A stretch of DNA of 64,000 nt from Delphinapterus leucas (Eukaryota > Chordata > Mammalia > Artiodactyla > Monodontidae), in NCBI RefSeq assembly GCF_002288925.2, contig NW_022098004.1, positions 12,289,347 through 12,353,346 of the forward strand, in the 5' to 3' direction. Below are positions 9,462 through 19,639 of this stretch, one piece after another (within the stretch, counting starts at the first letter, position 1; every line of letters begins with the position of its first letter). Made by a program: the position numbers and the translations under genes. Under the pieces are notes generated by a model that did no database searches, was not told where the DNA came from, and saw only the letters and a list, made by a program, of their open reading frames with translations.

Positions 9462-10709
9462 TTACTTGTAGTAGTGTCTTAGGATGCTTTGTATTTCTGC
9501 AGTGTTTGTTGTAACTTCTCCCTTTTCATTTCTAATTTTATTGATTTGAGCCCTCTCCCTCTTTTTCTTGATGAGTCTGGCTAAGGGTTTATCAATTTTG
9601 TTTATCTTCTCGAAGAACCAGCTTTTAGTTTTATTGATCTTTGCTATTGTTTTCTTTGTTTCTATTTCATTTATTTCTGCTCTGATCTTTATGATTTCTT
9701 GCCTTCTGCTAACTTTGGGTTTTGTTTGTTCTTCTTTCTCTAGTTCCTTTAGGTGTAAGGTTAGATTGTTTATTTGAGATTTTTCTTGTTTCTTGAGGTA
9801 GGCTTGTATAGCTATAAACTTCCCTCTTAGAACTGCTTTTGCTGCATCCCATAGGGTTTGGATCGTTGTGTTTTCATTGTCATTTGTCTCTAGGTACTTT
9901 TTTATTTCCTCTTTGATTTCTTCAGTGATCTCTTGTTTATTTAGTAACGTATTGTTTAGCCTCCATGTGTTTGTGTTTTTTACGTTTTTTTCCCTGTAAT
10001 TCATTTCTAATCTCATAGCATTGTGGTCAGAAAAGATGCTTGATATGATTTCAATTTTCTTAAATTTACTGAGGCTTGATTTGTGACCCAAGATGTGATC
10101 TGTCCTGGAGAATGTTCCGTACGCACATGAGAAGAAAATGTAATCTGCTGTTTTTGGATGGAATGTCCTATAAATATCAATTAAATCTATCTGGTCTGTT
10201 GTGTCATTTAAAGCTTCTGTTTCCTTATTTATTTTCATTTTGGATGATCTGTCCATTGGTGTAAGTGACGTGTTAAAGTCCCCCACTATTATTGTGTTAC
10301 TGTCAATTTCCTCTTTTACAGCTGTTAGCAGTTGCCTTATGTATTGAGGTGCTCCTATGTTGGGTGCATATATATTTATAATTGTTATATCTTCTTCTTG
10401 GATTGATCCCTTGATCATTATGTAGTGTCCTTCCTTGTGTCTTGTAACATTCTTTATTTTAAAGTCTATTTTATCTAATACGAGTATTGCTACTCCAGCT
10501 TTCTTTTGATTTCCGTTTGCATGGAATATCTTTTTCCATCCCGTCACTTTCAGTCTGCATGTGCCCCTAGGTCTGAAGTGGGTCTCTTGTAGACAGCATA
10601 TAGATGGGTCTTGTTTTTGTATCCATTCAGTAAGCCTGTGTCTTTTGGTTGGAGCATTTAATCTATTCACGTTTAAGGTAATTATCGATATGTATGTTCC
10701 TATGACCAT
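9462..10709 (-). pseudogene. L1 ORF2 fragment: apurinic-type endonuclease domain
   Basis: An open run of 415 codons from the ORF2 start. The EN domain is complete to the eye: TLNVNRLN (Asn near residue 14), CCLQETH (catalytic Glu), IYAPN, GDFN (Asp and Asn), RTDHILGHK and SDHN (Ser-Asp-His). After HYYK it meets two stops and a frameshift. The RT reading resumes at 9429-9112 ([22 protein letters not shown]) and then at 8931-8811 ([14 protein letters not shown]). This is an L1 protein, not a host gene. Only the endonuclease part could still encode a folded domain. Confidence 0.93.
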
Positions 10710-10767
10710 TTTCTTAATTGTTTTGGGTTTGTTTTTGTAGGTCCTTTTCTTCTCTTGTGTTTCCCAC

Positions 10768-11665
10768 TTAGAGAAGTTCCTTTAACATTTGTTGTAGAGC
10801 TGGTTTGGTGGTGCTGAATTCTCTTAGCTTTTGCTTGTCTCTAAAGCTTTTGATTTCTCCATCGAATCTGAATGAGATCCTTACTGGGTAGAGTAATCTT
10901 GGTTGTAGGTTTTTCCCTTTCATCACTTTAAGTATATCATGCCACTCCCTTCTGGCTTGTAGAGTTTCTGCTGAGAAATCAGCTGTTAACCTTCTGGGAG
11001 TTCCCTTATATGTTATTTGTTGTTTTTCCCTTGCTGCTTTCAATAATTTTTCTTTGTCTTTAATTTTTGCCAATTTGATTATTATGTGTCTCGGCATTTT
11101 TCTCCTTGGATTTATCCTGTGTGGGACTCGATGCGCTTCCTGGACTTGGGTGGCTATTTCCTTTCCCATGTTAGGGAAGTTTTTGACTATAATCTCTTCA
11201 AATATTTTCTCGGGTCCTTTCTCTCTTCTCCTTCTGGGACCCCTATAGTGTGAATGTTGTTGCGTTTAATGTTGTCCCAGAGGTCTCTTAGGCTGTCTTC
11301 ATTTCTTTTCATTCTTTTTTCTTTATTCTGTTCTGCAGCAGTGAATTCCACCATTCTGTCTTCCAAGTCATTTATCCGTTCTTCTGCCTCAGTTATTCTG
11401 CTATTGATTCCTTCTAGTATAGTTTTCATTTCAGTTATTTTATTGCTCATCTCTGTTTGTTCTTTAATTCTTCTAGGTCTTTGTTAAACATTTCTTGCAT
11501 CTTCTCGAACTTTGCCTACATTCTTTTTCCAAGGTCCTGGATCATCTTCACTATCAGTATTCTGAATTCTTTTTCTGGAAGGTTGCCGATCTCCACTTCA
11601 TTTAGTTGTTTTTCTGGGGTTTTGTCTTGTTTCTTCATCTGGTACATAGCCCTCTGCCTTTTCAT
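10768..11665 (-). pseudogene. L1 ORF1 (RNA-binding protein), broken
   Basis: Begins at a Met reading MKRQRAMYQMKKQDKTPEK. A coiled-coil stretch follows (SRITEAEERINDLEDRMVEF at 11187-11450) and then the RRM/C-terminal part (MPRHIIIKLAKIKDKEKLLKAA, KGTPRRLTADFS at 10768-11169). Stops and a frameshift near 11170-11187 and upstream of 11450 split it. Lies just upstream of ORF2 in the same element. Confidence 0.9.
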
Positions 11666-11831
11666 CTTGTCTGTCTTTCTGTGAATGTGGTTTTTGTTCC
11701 ACAGGCTGCAGGATTGTAGTTCTGCTTGCTTCTGCTGTCTGCCCTCTGGTGGATGAGGCTATCTAAGAGGCTTGTGTAAGTGTCCTGATGGGAGGGACCG
11801 GTGGTGGGTAGAGGTGACTCTGCATTTAGTC

Positions 11832-12108
11832 ATTTAGTCTTAAGAGTCCCTCTGTGTTGTAGAGTGTCTCTCAGTTTGGGTTGTTGCATTGTTTCCTCAT
11901 GGTTAACTTCATATTAATCACTTTGGACAAAAATACTACATTGATGATGTTTTGTCCTCGTCAGTACATCACATCATTAACACTGATTATTGGTGGCAAT
12001 AAGTTAGACTACTTAGGCAATATGAGTCAGAATTCTCCATTGCGAAGACACCCTTTTCCCATATAATCATTTTAGGGATCCATTAAATAAATCTTGATGA
12101 TGTGAATT
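11832..12108. other. Intron sequence, nothing recognised
   Basis: Short unique-looking stretch between L1 and the next SINE cluster. Confidence 0.4.
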
Positions 12109-12125
12109 AAGAATGTATTTTGCTG

Positions 12126-12670
12126 GGCTTCCCTGGTGGCGCAGTGGTTAAGAATCCGCCTGCCAATGCAGGGGACGTGGGTTCGAGCCCTGGTCTGGGA
12201 AGATCCCACATGCTGCGGAGCATCTAAGCCTGTAAGCTACAACTACTGCACCTGAGCTCTAGAGCCTTCGAGCCACAGCTACTGAAGCCCACGTGCCTAG
12301 AGCCCGTGCTCCGCAACAAGAGAAGCCACCGCAATGAGAAGCCCGCGCACAGCGAGGAAGACCCAACGCAGCCATAAATAAATAAATAAATTAATTAATT
12401 AATTTTAAAAAATAAAAGGGGGCTTCCCTGGTGGCGCAGTGGTTGAGAGTCCGCCTGCCGACGCAGGGGACTCTGGTTCGTGCCCTGGTCCGGGAAGATC
12501 CCACATGCTGCGGAGCAGCTGGGCCTGTGAGCCATGGCCGCTGAGCCTGCGCGTCCGGACCCTGTGCTCTGCAACAGGAGAGGCCACAACAGTGAGAGCC
12601 CCGTGTACCGCAAGAAACAAACAAACAAACAAACAAAAACAGAAAATAAAAGGGAAATCTCTTTAAAAAA
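12126..12670 (+). repeat. L-form CHR-type SINE whose tail was invaded by another SINE
   Basis: L-form body 12126-12410, tail 12370-12420 plus 12655-12670. Outer TSD AAGAATGTATTTTGCTG (12109-12125) against AAGAATGTGTTTTGCTG after the nested copy, one mismatch in 17. Confidence 0.92.
12421..12642 (+). repeat. M-form CHR-type SINE nested in the L-form tail
   Basis: TSD AAAATAAAAGGG at 12409-12420 and 12643-12654. The tail is an (ACAA)n microsatellite rather than pure A. Confidence 0.93.
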
Positions 12671-12689
12671 AGAATGTGTTTTGCTGCCA

Positions 12690-14030
12690 GAAATCATACT
12701 GGGAAGTATTGAGCTATCCAACAGAGGTTAGTAGAACACTGATAGTGAACTGAAGTCCTACAAAAATAATACAGAAAGTGTTTAATATACCGTTGGGAAT
12801 ATAGGTTTTAAATTTTTGGAAATTTTTCTTGGCTCGCATTATTTCCCATGTGTCATATAGAATATCTAAGAAAGATTTATTATAACTTTACCATTGACTT
12901 TACATAGAGAGTAATAAGAAAAGCTGGTGAATAACTGTTGTTATGATAAATCATTAAATTTCCTGATCAAATTAAATTTTGTGGATTTATTAATATTTAT
13001 AGATATAGTTGACTGACACAAATTTTCTATTTTTCCTTTTAAATTTTTTTCTCTTTCATTTTTTTTTAAAGCAAATGGATTGTTTTAAATACTGGATGAG
13101 TATTCAGAGAACCTGCTGTTTCTATCATTTGTCAGAAGAGGGCAGCACCATGTCTATCAAAAAAACAGCAGTTGAATAAAGAACTTTTTTTCCATAAATA
13201 TACACACGCACATGTTTTATACTCAAAAGTAATATATGCTTATTACTTTAAACACATACGTGCAGAGATGTATAACATGACAAGTGAAAGTTCTATGTAA
13301 CGCCTTCTCCCTAAAAAAAAAACAAAAATTCTGTTAATAATTGTCATGTTGGCAGGATTTTTTTAAGAAGTTCAATTATTTATACTTAAATTTAAGTATT
13401 ATAAGGAGCCCTCATGTAGGAACTTGGAGGGCCTGAATTTTGACAATAAGATGCAAAGTTGGTAAATGGATTTTGAGCATATCTTTTAATCTCTTGATGT
13501 CATTATTCTGCTTTTCCTTTTTGTCTTTGTATCAAGTTAAGAAATGTGAGAAAGAGCTACTGATGTCTGGGAGGAATTTGTAAGTATAAGTATAAGGTAG
13601 TGTTAGCACAGTTAGTCTTTTGGGGTTTTTTCTAATTATGTTTTAATTGTTAAATTTAAGATTTTTACCTTTTTGTTTCGGTTTTCTCCCACTTGAAAAA
13701 TGTGTAGCTTATTAACCTTGGTGAATGAGGAAATACAGTATTTTTTATCCTTCCCTATCATATAACCAGCTGAGCCAGTTAGCTCAGAATTTCCTAAATG
13801 ATTCACCTTTTGGAAGAGGCCAGTCATGGAAAGTTTCTGCCTAAATAAAGACTTTTCAGGAAGTTCTGATTAAGTGAAAATGAAGTTAAGATGGAATTCC
13901 TTCTGCTAGCACTTGAATTAACTGTTGCTAATGATGGGCCTTTTCCTGTCAGGGTTCCCTCTTGTACATTAGGAGTGGTCTATAATTTAACTGTTCTCCT
14001 ACTTGAAGATATTTTGATAGCAAATCCCAC
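12690..14030. other. Unique-looking intron sequence
   Basis: AT-rich, no coding signal or repeat family recognised over 1.3 kb. Confidence 0.4.
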
Positions 14031-14031
14031 G

Positions 14032-14162
14032 CCCCCCCACCGCCCCGTCTGCATCTAGGTCAACGCCTGACTTGCAGGATCTTAGTTGCCTGAACAGGGA
14101 TTGAACCCAGGCCCCGGCAGTGAAAGCACCAAGTCCTAACCACTGGACCGCCAGGGAATTCC
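14032..14162 (-). repeat. S-form CHR-type SINE
   Basis: C-rich 3' side, CTTGCAGGATCTTAG, GGGATTGAACCCAGG and 5' end GCCAGGGAATTCC. Flanks GCAAATC/GCGAATC. Confidence 0.85.
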
Positions 14163-14323
14163 TGCGAATCTGTTCTTACTGCTTGTTAAAAGTGGAGTTC
14201 TTCTAGGCGTATTTTCAATATACAGTAATCTGCTTATTTTTACTTTGTGTCATTTATCAAAGTCCCTGAGAGAAATATTCCAGTTTAAAGAACTTGTTTC
14301 CTAGTGAATATGAATAAGACTTT

Positions 14324-14658
14324 TTTTAAAAAAATTAATTAATTAATTTATTTTATTTTTGGCTGCATTGGGTCTTCGTTGCTGCACATGGGCTTCCTCT
14401 GGTCGCAGCGAGCAGGGGCTACTCTTCGTTGTGGCGCGCAGGCTTCTCACTGCGGTGGCTTCTCTTGTTGCGGAGCAGGGCTCTAGGGGCGCGGGCTTCA
14501 GTAGTTGGGGCTCGTAGGCTCTAGAGCGCAGGCTCAGTAGTTGTGGCAGACGGGCTTAGTTGCTCCACAGCATGTGGGATCTTCTCGGACCAGGGCTTGA
14601 ACCCGTGTCCCCTGTATTGGCAGGAGAATTCTTAACCGCTGCGCCACCAGGGAAGTCC
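14324..14658 (-). repeat. L-form CHR-type SINE
   Basis: Full length, (AATT)n tail. Exact TSD ATGAATAAGACTTT at 14310-14323 and 14659-14672. Confidence 0.95.
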
Positions 14659-14779
14659 ATGAATAAGACTTTGGCAGTAAGAAATTAATAGAGATATTCC
14701 TACAACTTATACTTTTTTCCATGCTTCCTTTATGCCACTTACTATATATCATGTTTTGTTATGATTTGTTTTCATGGTT

Positions 14780-14905
14780 GGCTGTCCTGATGGACTGTGA
14801 GCCAGTCAGGGCAGAGACAATGTCATATCTTTTTATATGTCTCATGTTCAACACAGTGCCTGCATCTAGGTCGCTTTTCAGAAAATGTCCACTGAATTGT
14901 CTTAG
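14780..14905 (+). repeat. Probable L2 3' end
   Basis: Wording typical of L2 (GACTGTGAGCCAGTCAGGGCAGAGACAATG, then CAACACAGTGCCTG). Old and diverged. Confidence 0.5.
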
Positions 14906-15057
14906 GTTGCTGGTAGAAAAGTTTTGTTGGTACTGTGGTAAAACAAGTAAACAAAACATACTTTGCAGAAAGTCTTCTTTTACTTTCCCTATGACTTGGG
15001 CTACTTGATCTTTATCTTCTCTCATCACCAGCATTCTAAAGTTTCATAATGATGTGC

Positions 15058-15260
15058 CTTTTTTTTTTCGGTATGTGGGCCTCTCACTGTTGTGGCTTCT
15101 TCCGTTAGCGGAGCACAGGCTCCGGACGCGCAGGTTCAGTGGCCATGGCTCACGGGCCCAGCCGCTCCGCGGCATGTGGGATCCTCCCAGACCGGGGCAC
15201 AAACCCTTGTCCCCTGCATTGGCAAGCGGACTCTCAACCACTGCGCCACCAGGGAAGCCC
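15058..15260 (-). repeat. M-form CHR-type SINE
   Basis: Reverse copy with poly-T, CGGTATGTGGGCCTCTCACTG and 5' end ACCAGGGAAGCCC. TSD not clear. Confidence 0.93.
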
Positions 15261-15288
15261 TGTAGATCTTTTTAAATTGCTGGCTCAT

Positions 15289-15427
15289 GGGAGTTCCTCG
15301 GTGGCCTAGTGGTTAGGATTCAGCACTGTCACTGCTGTGGCCTGCATTCAGTCCCTGGTCGGGGAACTGAGATCCCGCAAGCTGCGTGGTACGGCCAAAA
15401 TATTTTTAAAAATAAATAAATAAAATA
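15289..15427 (+). repeat. S-form CHR-type SINE
   Basis: GGGAGTTCCTCGGTGGCCTAG head and CAAGCTGCGTGGTACGGCC end with (AAAT)n tail. AAATTGCTGG on both sides. Confidence 0.88.
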
Positions 15428-15544
15428 AATTGCTGGGTCACATATCCTGTGGAACACTCATTTTGTGGAAACTTCTAGGAAATTTTTCTTTTTGTTCATA
15501 ACTTCCCATATTTTCTTATTCTGAAATTCCTATTAGTTAAATTG

Positions 15545-15800
15545 ATGTAATAGTAAGGCTCTGCTAGGCTATGCTGGGGTAACAAATAAACCCAGAAAGT
15601 CCGTAGCATAACACATATTTATTTGTTACTGGTACACAGTCCAACACAGGTTGGGTAGCCCTACATCTTACAACTCAGCCGTCTGAAACACATAGGAAAC
15701 ACATAGCCCTTGAGATTGCTGTGGCAAAGGAAGAGTGAATAGATACATCTTCATTTAAGTTGTCCGTTTTGAGAATGAGACTTCGGCCCTGCCATCTGAG
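15545..15800 (-). repeat. Ancient LTR-like repeat, MaLR type suspected
   Basis: GCTATGCTGGGGTAACAAATAAACCC then TTATTTGTTACTGG resembles the reversed end of MaLR-type LTRs. Diverged; class uncertain. Confidence 0.4.
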
Positions 15801-16384
15801 TCTGGAACTTATGTGATTTTCATTTCTCCAACGAATAATGGGGTCCTGGGTTGGGTAGGGGTCAGTAGCCTGTGGTATAAGGTAGAGAAGGGGAACTGGG
15901 ACCTAGACGCTCCTGATACAAACTTTCAACTAGTTTTAGCCCCACTCCTCTCCCCAACCTTCAAAGTTTCCTGGTATCTCCATTTACTGAGCCTTTCTAG
16001 GATACTGCTTGCTTGTTGGCCATTTCACATGGCTACCAGCTTGAGAGATTAGAGCAAACAAAGACCTAAGTCAACTTTTACTTGTGTTTGCTTTCTACCT
16101 TCAAAAATTTTGATTGACATCTTTCTCCTATTATACCTGTTCTTATCCTTGTGTAGTTCTGCCTTTGTAAATTTGTTTACCACTGTTTGGCAGGGTTTTG
16201 GTAGGGAGTAGAGTTCAAACCACCATTTCCAAGTGGAAGTTTCCACTTGTTCTTCACAAGCCATCTCAGTTCTGCTCCAGATTCCACCCAGGGCAAGGAG
16301 ATTTAAAGCAACTTTCTAGGCCAGTACTCTGGGACTCTGCATTAAGCCTCAGGTTTGGATGTAGGTTTATGTTGGTTGTCTCTA

Positions 16385-16925
16385 TAGCAGCTTAAAACAG
16401 TTGTTTTATTGTAATTTCTCCTAGTTCTGGGGTGGCTGGACTCAGCTAGATGGTTCTTGTACAGACCCTCTCATGCAGTTGTAGTTAGTGGCTGGGTCTG
16501 GGGCCATCTTGAAAGTTTATTTACTCCCATGTCTGGTGCCTGGGCCAGGAAGAAACACCGTCTGGAACGGGCTCCTTAGGTATCTCTCTCTCAGTGGTAT
16601 TCCCATGTATTCTCTCCAGCATGGTGGCTTCGGGGCAGCCAGACTTCTTGTGTGGTAACTTGCGGTTTCAGAGGTACATTCTTGAGAGAGAGCCACCTGG
16701 AAGCTCTATCACCTTTTCTCAGTGAGCCTTATAAGTCATGTAGTGCCCCTTCCACTGAATCTTGTGAGTCGAGGCAGCCGCAAAGGCCCACCCAGTTTCA
16801 AGGGGGGTGACATATACTCTCCCTTTCATTGGGGTAGTGTCAGGTTCTGGAAGAGCATGGAGGTTGGGAAATTTGTGGCAACCATCTTTGGGAAATAGAA
16901 TTTACTGCAGGGCTCTCTGTAGCAT
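16385..16925 (-). repeat. Ancient LTR-like repeat, antisense
   Basis: TCTGGGGTGGCTGGACTCAGCTAGATGG and later CACTGAATCTTGTGAGTCGAGGCAGCCGCAAAGGCCC match the style of old mammalian LTR repeats in reverse. Family not fixed. Confidence 0.4.
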
Positions 16926-17004
16926 TGCTACTTAATCTCTAGATGAGGAAAAGTAACTTAACCCCTTAGATATCAGTGTTCTCACTCATGAAATGTAAAT
17001 GTGT

Positions 17005-17480
17005 TAGCGGCTACTACAGGAATGCTGCAGACCATCCCAAAACACAGTGGTGTACACCAATAAGAATTTATTTGTTGAACATGTGTTTCTGGATATCTGG
17101 GGTTCAGCTAATCTAGGCTGGTCTCCAAGCTGCTTGTTGGGTTCAGATCTGCAGCATGTGTTTTTCAGCCATCTTAGACCAGCAGCTCCCTGAGGCATAC
17201 TGCTCTTATGGCTAAAGGGAGGAACTCAAGGGGCAAGTGAAACAGCACAAATACATTTAAAGCTTCTTTTCCTGTCAAGTCAGCTAACATCTCATTGACT
17301 GTTGAAGCAAGTCATGTATCCAAGCTCAGCATCGGTAGGGTAGGGGAGTGTCTTCTTGGTCCACAGGGAAGGTGTGAATATTTGCTGAATGGTGGTCTGA
17401 TCTATCATATAAATTCTTCCTCTTGTTTTTGACTCTTGACCCTTAGTACTGAGAGGTTTACTTAGGAGAATAGAGGGACA
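17005..17480 (-). repeat. Ancient LTR-like repeat, antisense
   Basis: AGAATTTATTTGTTGAACATG and GGGGTTCAGCTAATCTAGGCTGG are again of MaLR style; the remainder is diverged. Confidence 0.35.
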
Positions 17481-18063
17481 CACAAATTAAGCCCAATACA
17501 GAGTAGGACCAGATTTGGGGGGGACCTTGATTTGGGGGGTTCAGCAGTTTGTATTTGATCCTCTGAGTAATAGTGAGCCATCATAAGAACTTGAGTAGGG
17601 GAGTAACAGAGTGTTCGTTTGTTTGTTTGAAGTCATCCTTCAGGATTAAGGTAGTCTTTGCCAGTGAAGATTCTTAATGTAGAACTCTCAACCTCTTATT
17701 TTGTGCCACTTGTGTGGGTGACACAGTACTGAGTGCAGGAGTGAGATGGTTCTTAAAGAGAAATTTTGGTTTTGGTCCTAAGAAGCGTAGAAGGAAGAAG
17801 AGAAAAGATAGAGACTTCTATTCCTGCAAATCTGGAATTTATAGGATTCATCTGTCATTATGCTGAATGACCTATTTGAACACTCGTGATAACACAGTGA
17901 CCATAATCTTGGACCCTCCGACAGACAGATTGGCATTTAAACAAAATTCCTCAAATGTTTTTATTGACTTGGCAAACTCAGGCCGGCATTAGGCATTTCC
18001 CTTCTTTATCTGAAATTTCAGGCACCATTAATACTTTTATTTGTTGCTTTAGGACTCAGTTTT

Positions 18064-18273
18064 TTTTTTTTTTTTTTTTTTTTTGGAGAACTGCGTTTTA
18101 TTTGACGGGCTTGATGAGGACTTAAGCCTGGAAGACAACCTCTCAGATGACTCTGAGGGACTGCTCTGAAGAGGTCAGGGAGGAGCCAGGATATATAGGA
18201 GTTTTTGCAAACCAGGTAGTAGGAACATCAAAAGATTATTTTTAATTAAAGAAAAACAGGGACTTCCCTGGTG
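18064..18273 (-). mobile_element. Retrocopy of a transcript ending in a retroviral LTR
   Basis: Insert with TSD AGGACTCAGTTTT (18051-18063) against AGGACTTAGTTTT (18274-18286), one mismatch. On the - strand it starts with the reversed head of a CHR SINE (CACCAGGGAAGTCCC), then an LTR segment with CTATATATCC (TATA-like), GCAGTCCCTCAGAGTCATC, and AATAAAACGC close to a poly-A run. TSD plus poly-A indicates L1-mediated copying of an RNA that terminated at the LTR poly-A signal. The LTR resembles gammaretrovirus-like (ERV1) LTRs; there are no viral genes. Confidence 0.75.
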
Positions 18274-18882
18274 AGGACTTAGTTTTATTGAGGGCATTTT
18301 TTCCAGTTTTGAAACTGGACAGGATTCTCAATCGTGTTGCTTTCTTCCACCCTTAAATCACTGCCTATTTGGCCGGTTTTAAGGAATTTTGTTTCATGTT
18401 TGGGCAGTTAGGTATAGAGCAGGAGCCTTCTTTAGAGTATTCCCAATTGTTTATACTGTTGCTTTTCTCCTTGAAATAATGCCAGTGTTTTTCTCCCAAA
18501 TACTCCATCTCCCCATTCCAACTTTTACTTAAGTGTGAGCGCTCATCTGTGTGTGAGGTGCAGTGGAAGAGCCCTTTTCAGCCTTCCCATCGGTGACCCA
18601 CGTGGACTGTGATTCAGTGGTGACTGTCATGCTGACAGAAGTAACGGAGGGGACTTGAGAGACATCAGACTTACATATGCTGTTGTTTCATTTGTTAAAT
18701 TAATAAGGGGAAAATGTCTTTATCTAGAACTGTTACAGTACACTTTAATCATAAAGCTCAGCAGCCAGAATTTACAGAAAGCCCAGTGGGTTTTTCCTTG
18801 TTGTTATTTATGCCCTTTCCTTAGATTTTGTTTCTTTCTTTTTATTCCTCTTGTAAAGTTGGTGTCTCCTTCCTTGGTACAG

Positions 18883-19002
18883 GGTGACTAAGGAAGTGGA
18901 TGCTACATCTAAAGAAGCCAAATCCTTCTTCAAGCAAAATGAGAAAGAAAAACCCCAGGCTAATGTCCCTTCAGCTCTGCCATCACTTCCTGCCGGATCA
19001 GG
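18883..19002 (+). CDS. CFDP1: CFDP1 internal coding exon (VTKEVDATSKEAKSFF...PAGSG)
   Basis: 120 bp with acceptor TTGGTACAG and donor GTGAGT at 19003. The first G completes the arginine split with the exon ending at 2135. Then 39 codons follow, and GG remains to start a glycine codon in the next exon (phase 2). The peptide VTKEVDATSKEAKSFFKQNE, KEKPQANVPSALPSLPAGS agrees with human CFDP1 as I remember it, with no difference noticed. In the protein it lies just before the LKRSSGMSSLLGKIG segment that opens the C-terminal part containing BCNT-C; that part is not in this window. Confidence 0.97.
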
Positions 19003-19274
19003 GTGAGTAGTCTAGTCTCAGGTCCAGGTGTACCTGGCACGTTGGAGAAGCTGTTTTCGGTACAAGGACACCCTTTACCTGTAGCTCTCGTGACTCCTTT
19101 CCTGAGAGAAGGAATTCTGCTGCTGTTGTGCCTTTGCTGAAATATTTACCAAAACGGGGGAGGCAGAGGAAAATTAGCCACAGGCTTCTTGTTTGATTCT
19201 GAAAAAAGTCCTGATATACAGTGTTGGCCACAGAGCTGAACACATAGTAGACTTTACATTTAAAAAATAATTTT

Positions 19275-19625
19275 TTTTAAAGCATGACATTTATTTATTT
19301 TTGGTTACGTTGGGTCTTCGTTGCTGTGCACAGGCTTTCTCTAGTTGCGGCGAGCGGGGGCTACTCTTTGTTGCGGTGCTCGGGGCTTCTCATCGCTGTG
19401 ACTTCTCTTGTTGCGGAGCATGGGCTCTAGGCACCTGGGCTTCAGTAGTTATGGCACATGGGCTCTGTAGTTGTGGCTTGCGGGCTCTAGAGCTCAGGCT
19501 CAGTAGTTGTGGTGCATGGGCTTAGTTGCTCTGCAGCATGTGGGATCCTCCCAGACCAGGGCTTGAACCCGTGTCCCCTGCTTTGGCAGGCGGATTCTTA
19601 ACCACTGTGCCACCAGGGAAGTCCC
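19275..19625 (-). repeat. L-form CHR-type SINE
   Basis: Full length. Flanks TAAAAAATAATTTTT and TAAAAAGTAATTTTT, one mismatch. Confidence 0.93.
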
Positions 19626-19639
19626 TAAAAAGTAATTTT

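Larger units (their letters stand above)
8795..11820 (-). mobile_element. L1 retrotransposon, truncated at both ends (ORF1, endonuclease, start of RT)
   Basis: Non-LTR retrotransposon antisense to CFDP1. Exact 11-bp TSD TGCATTTAGTC at 8784-8794 and 11821-11831. In element direction it has about 155 bp of 5'UTR, ORF1 (11665 to about 10768), ORF2 from 10709, and stops inside the reverse transcriptase at about 8808 in an A-rich tail. The last coding bases contain ACATAATAAAGGCC, an internal AATAAA, so it looks copied from a prematurely polyadenylated RNA. The usual L1 3'UTR is absent. Confidence 0.93.

Noticed and set aside
9462..11450. Long - strand frames as possible host genes
   Set aside because: They are L1 ORF1 and ORF2; annotated as element proteins.
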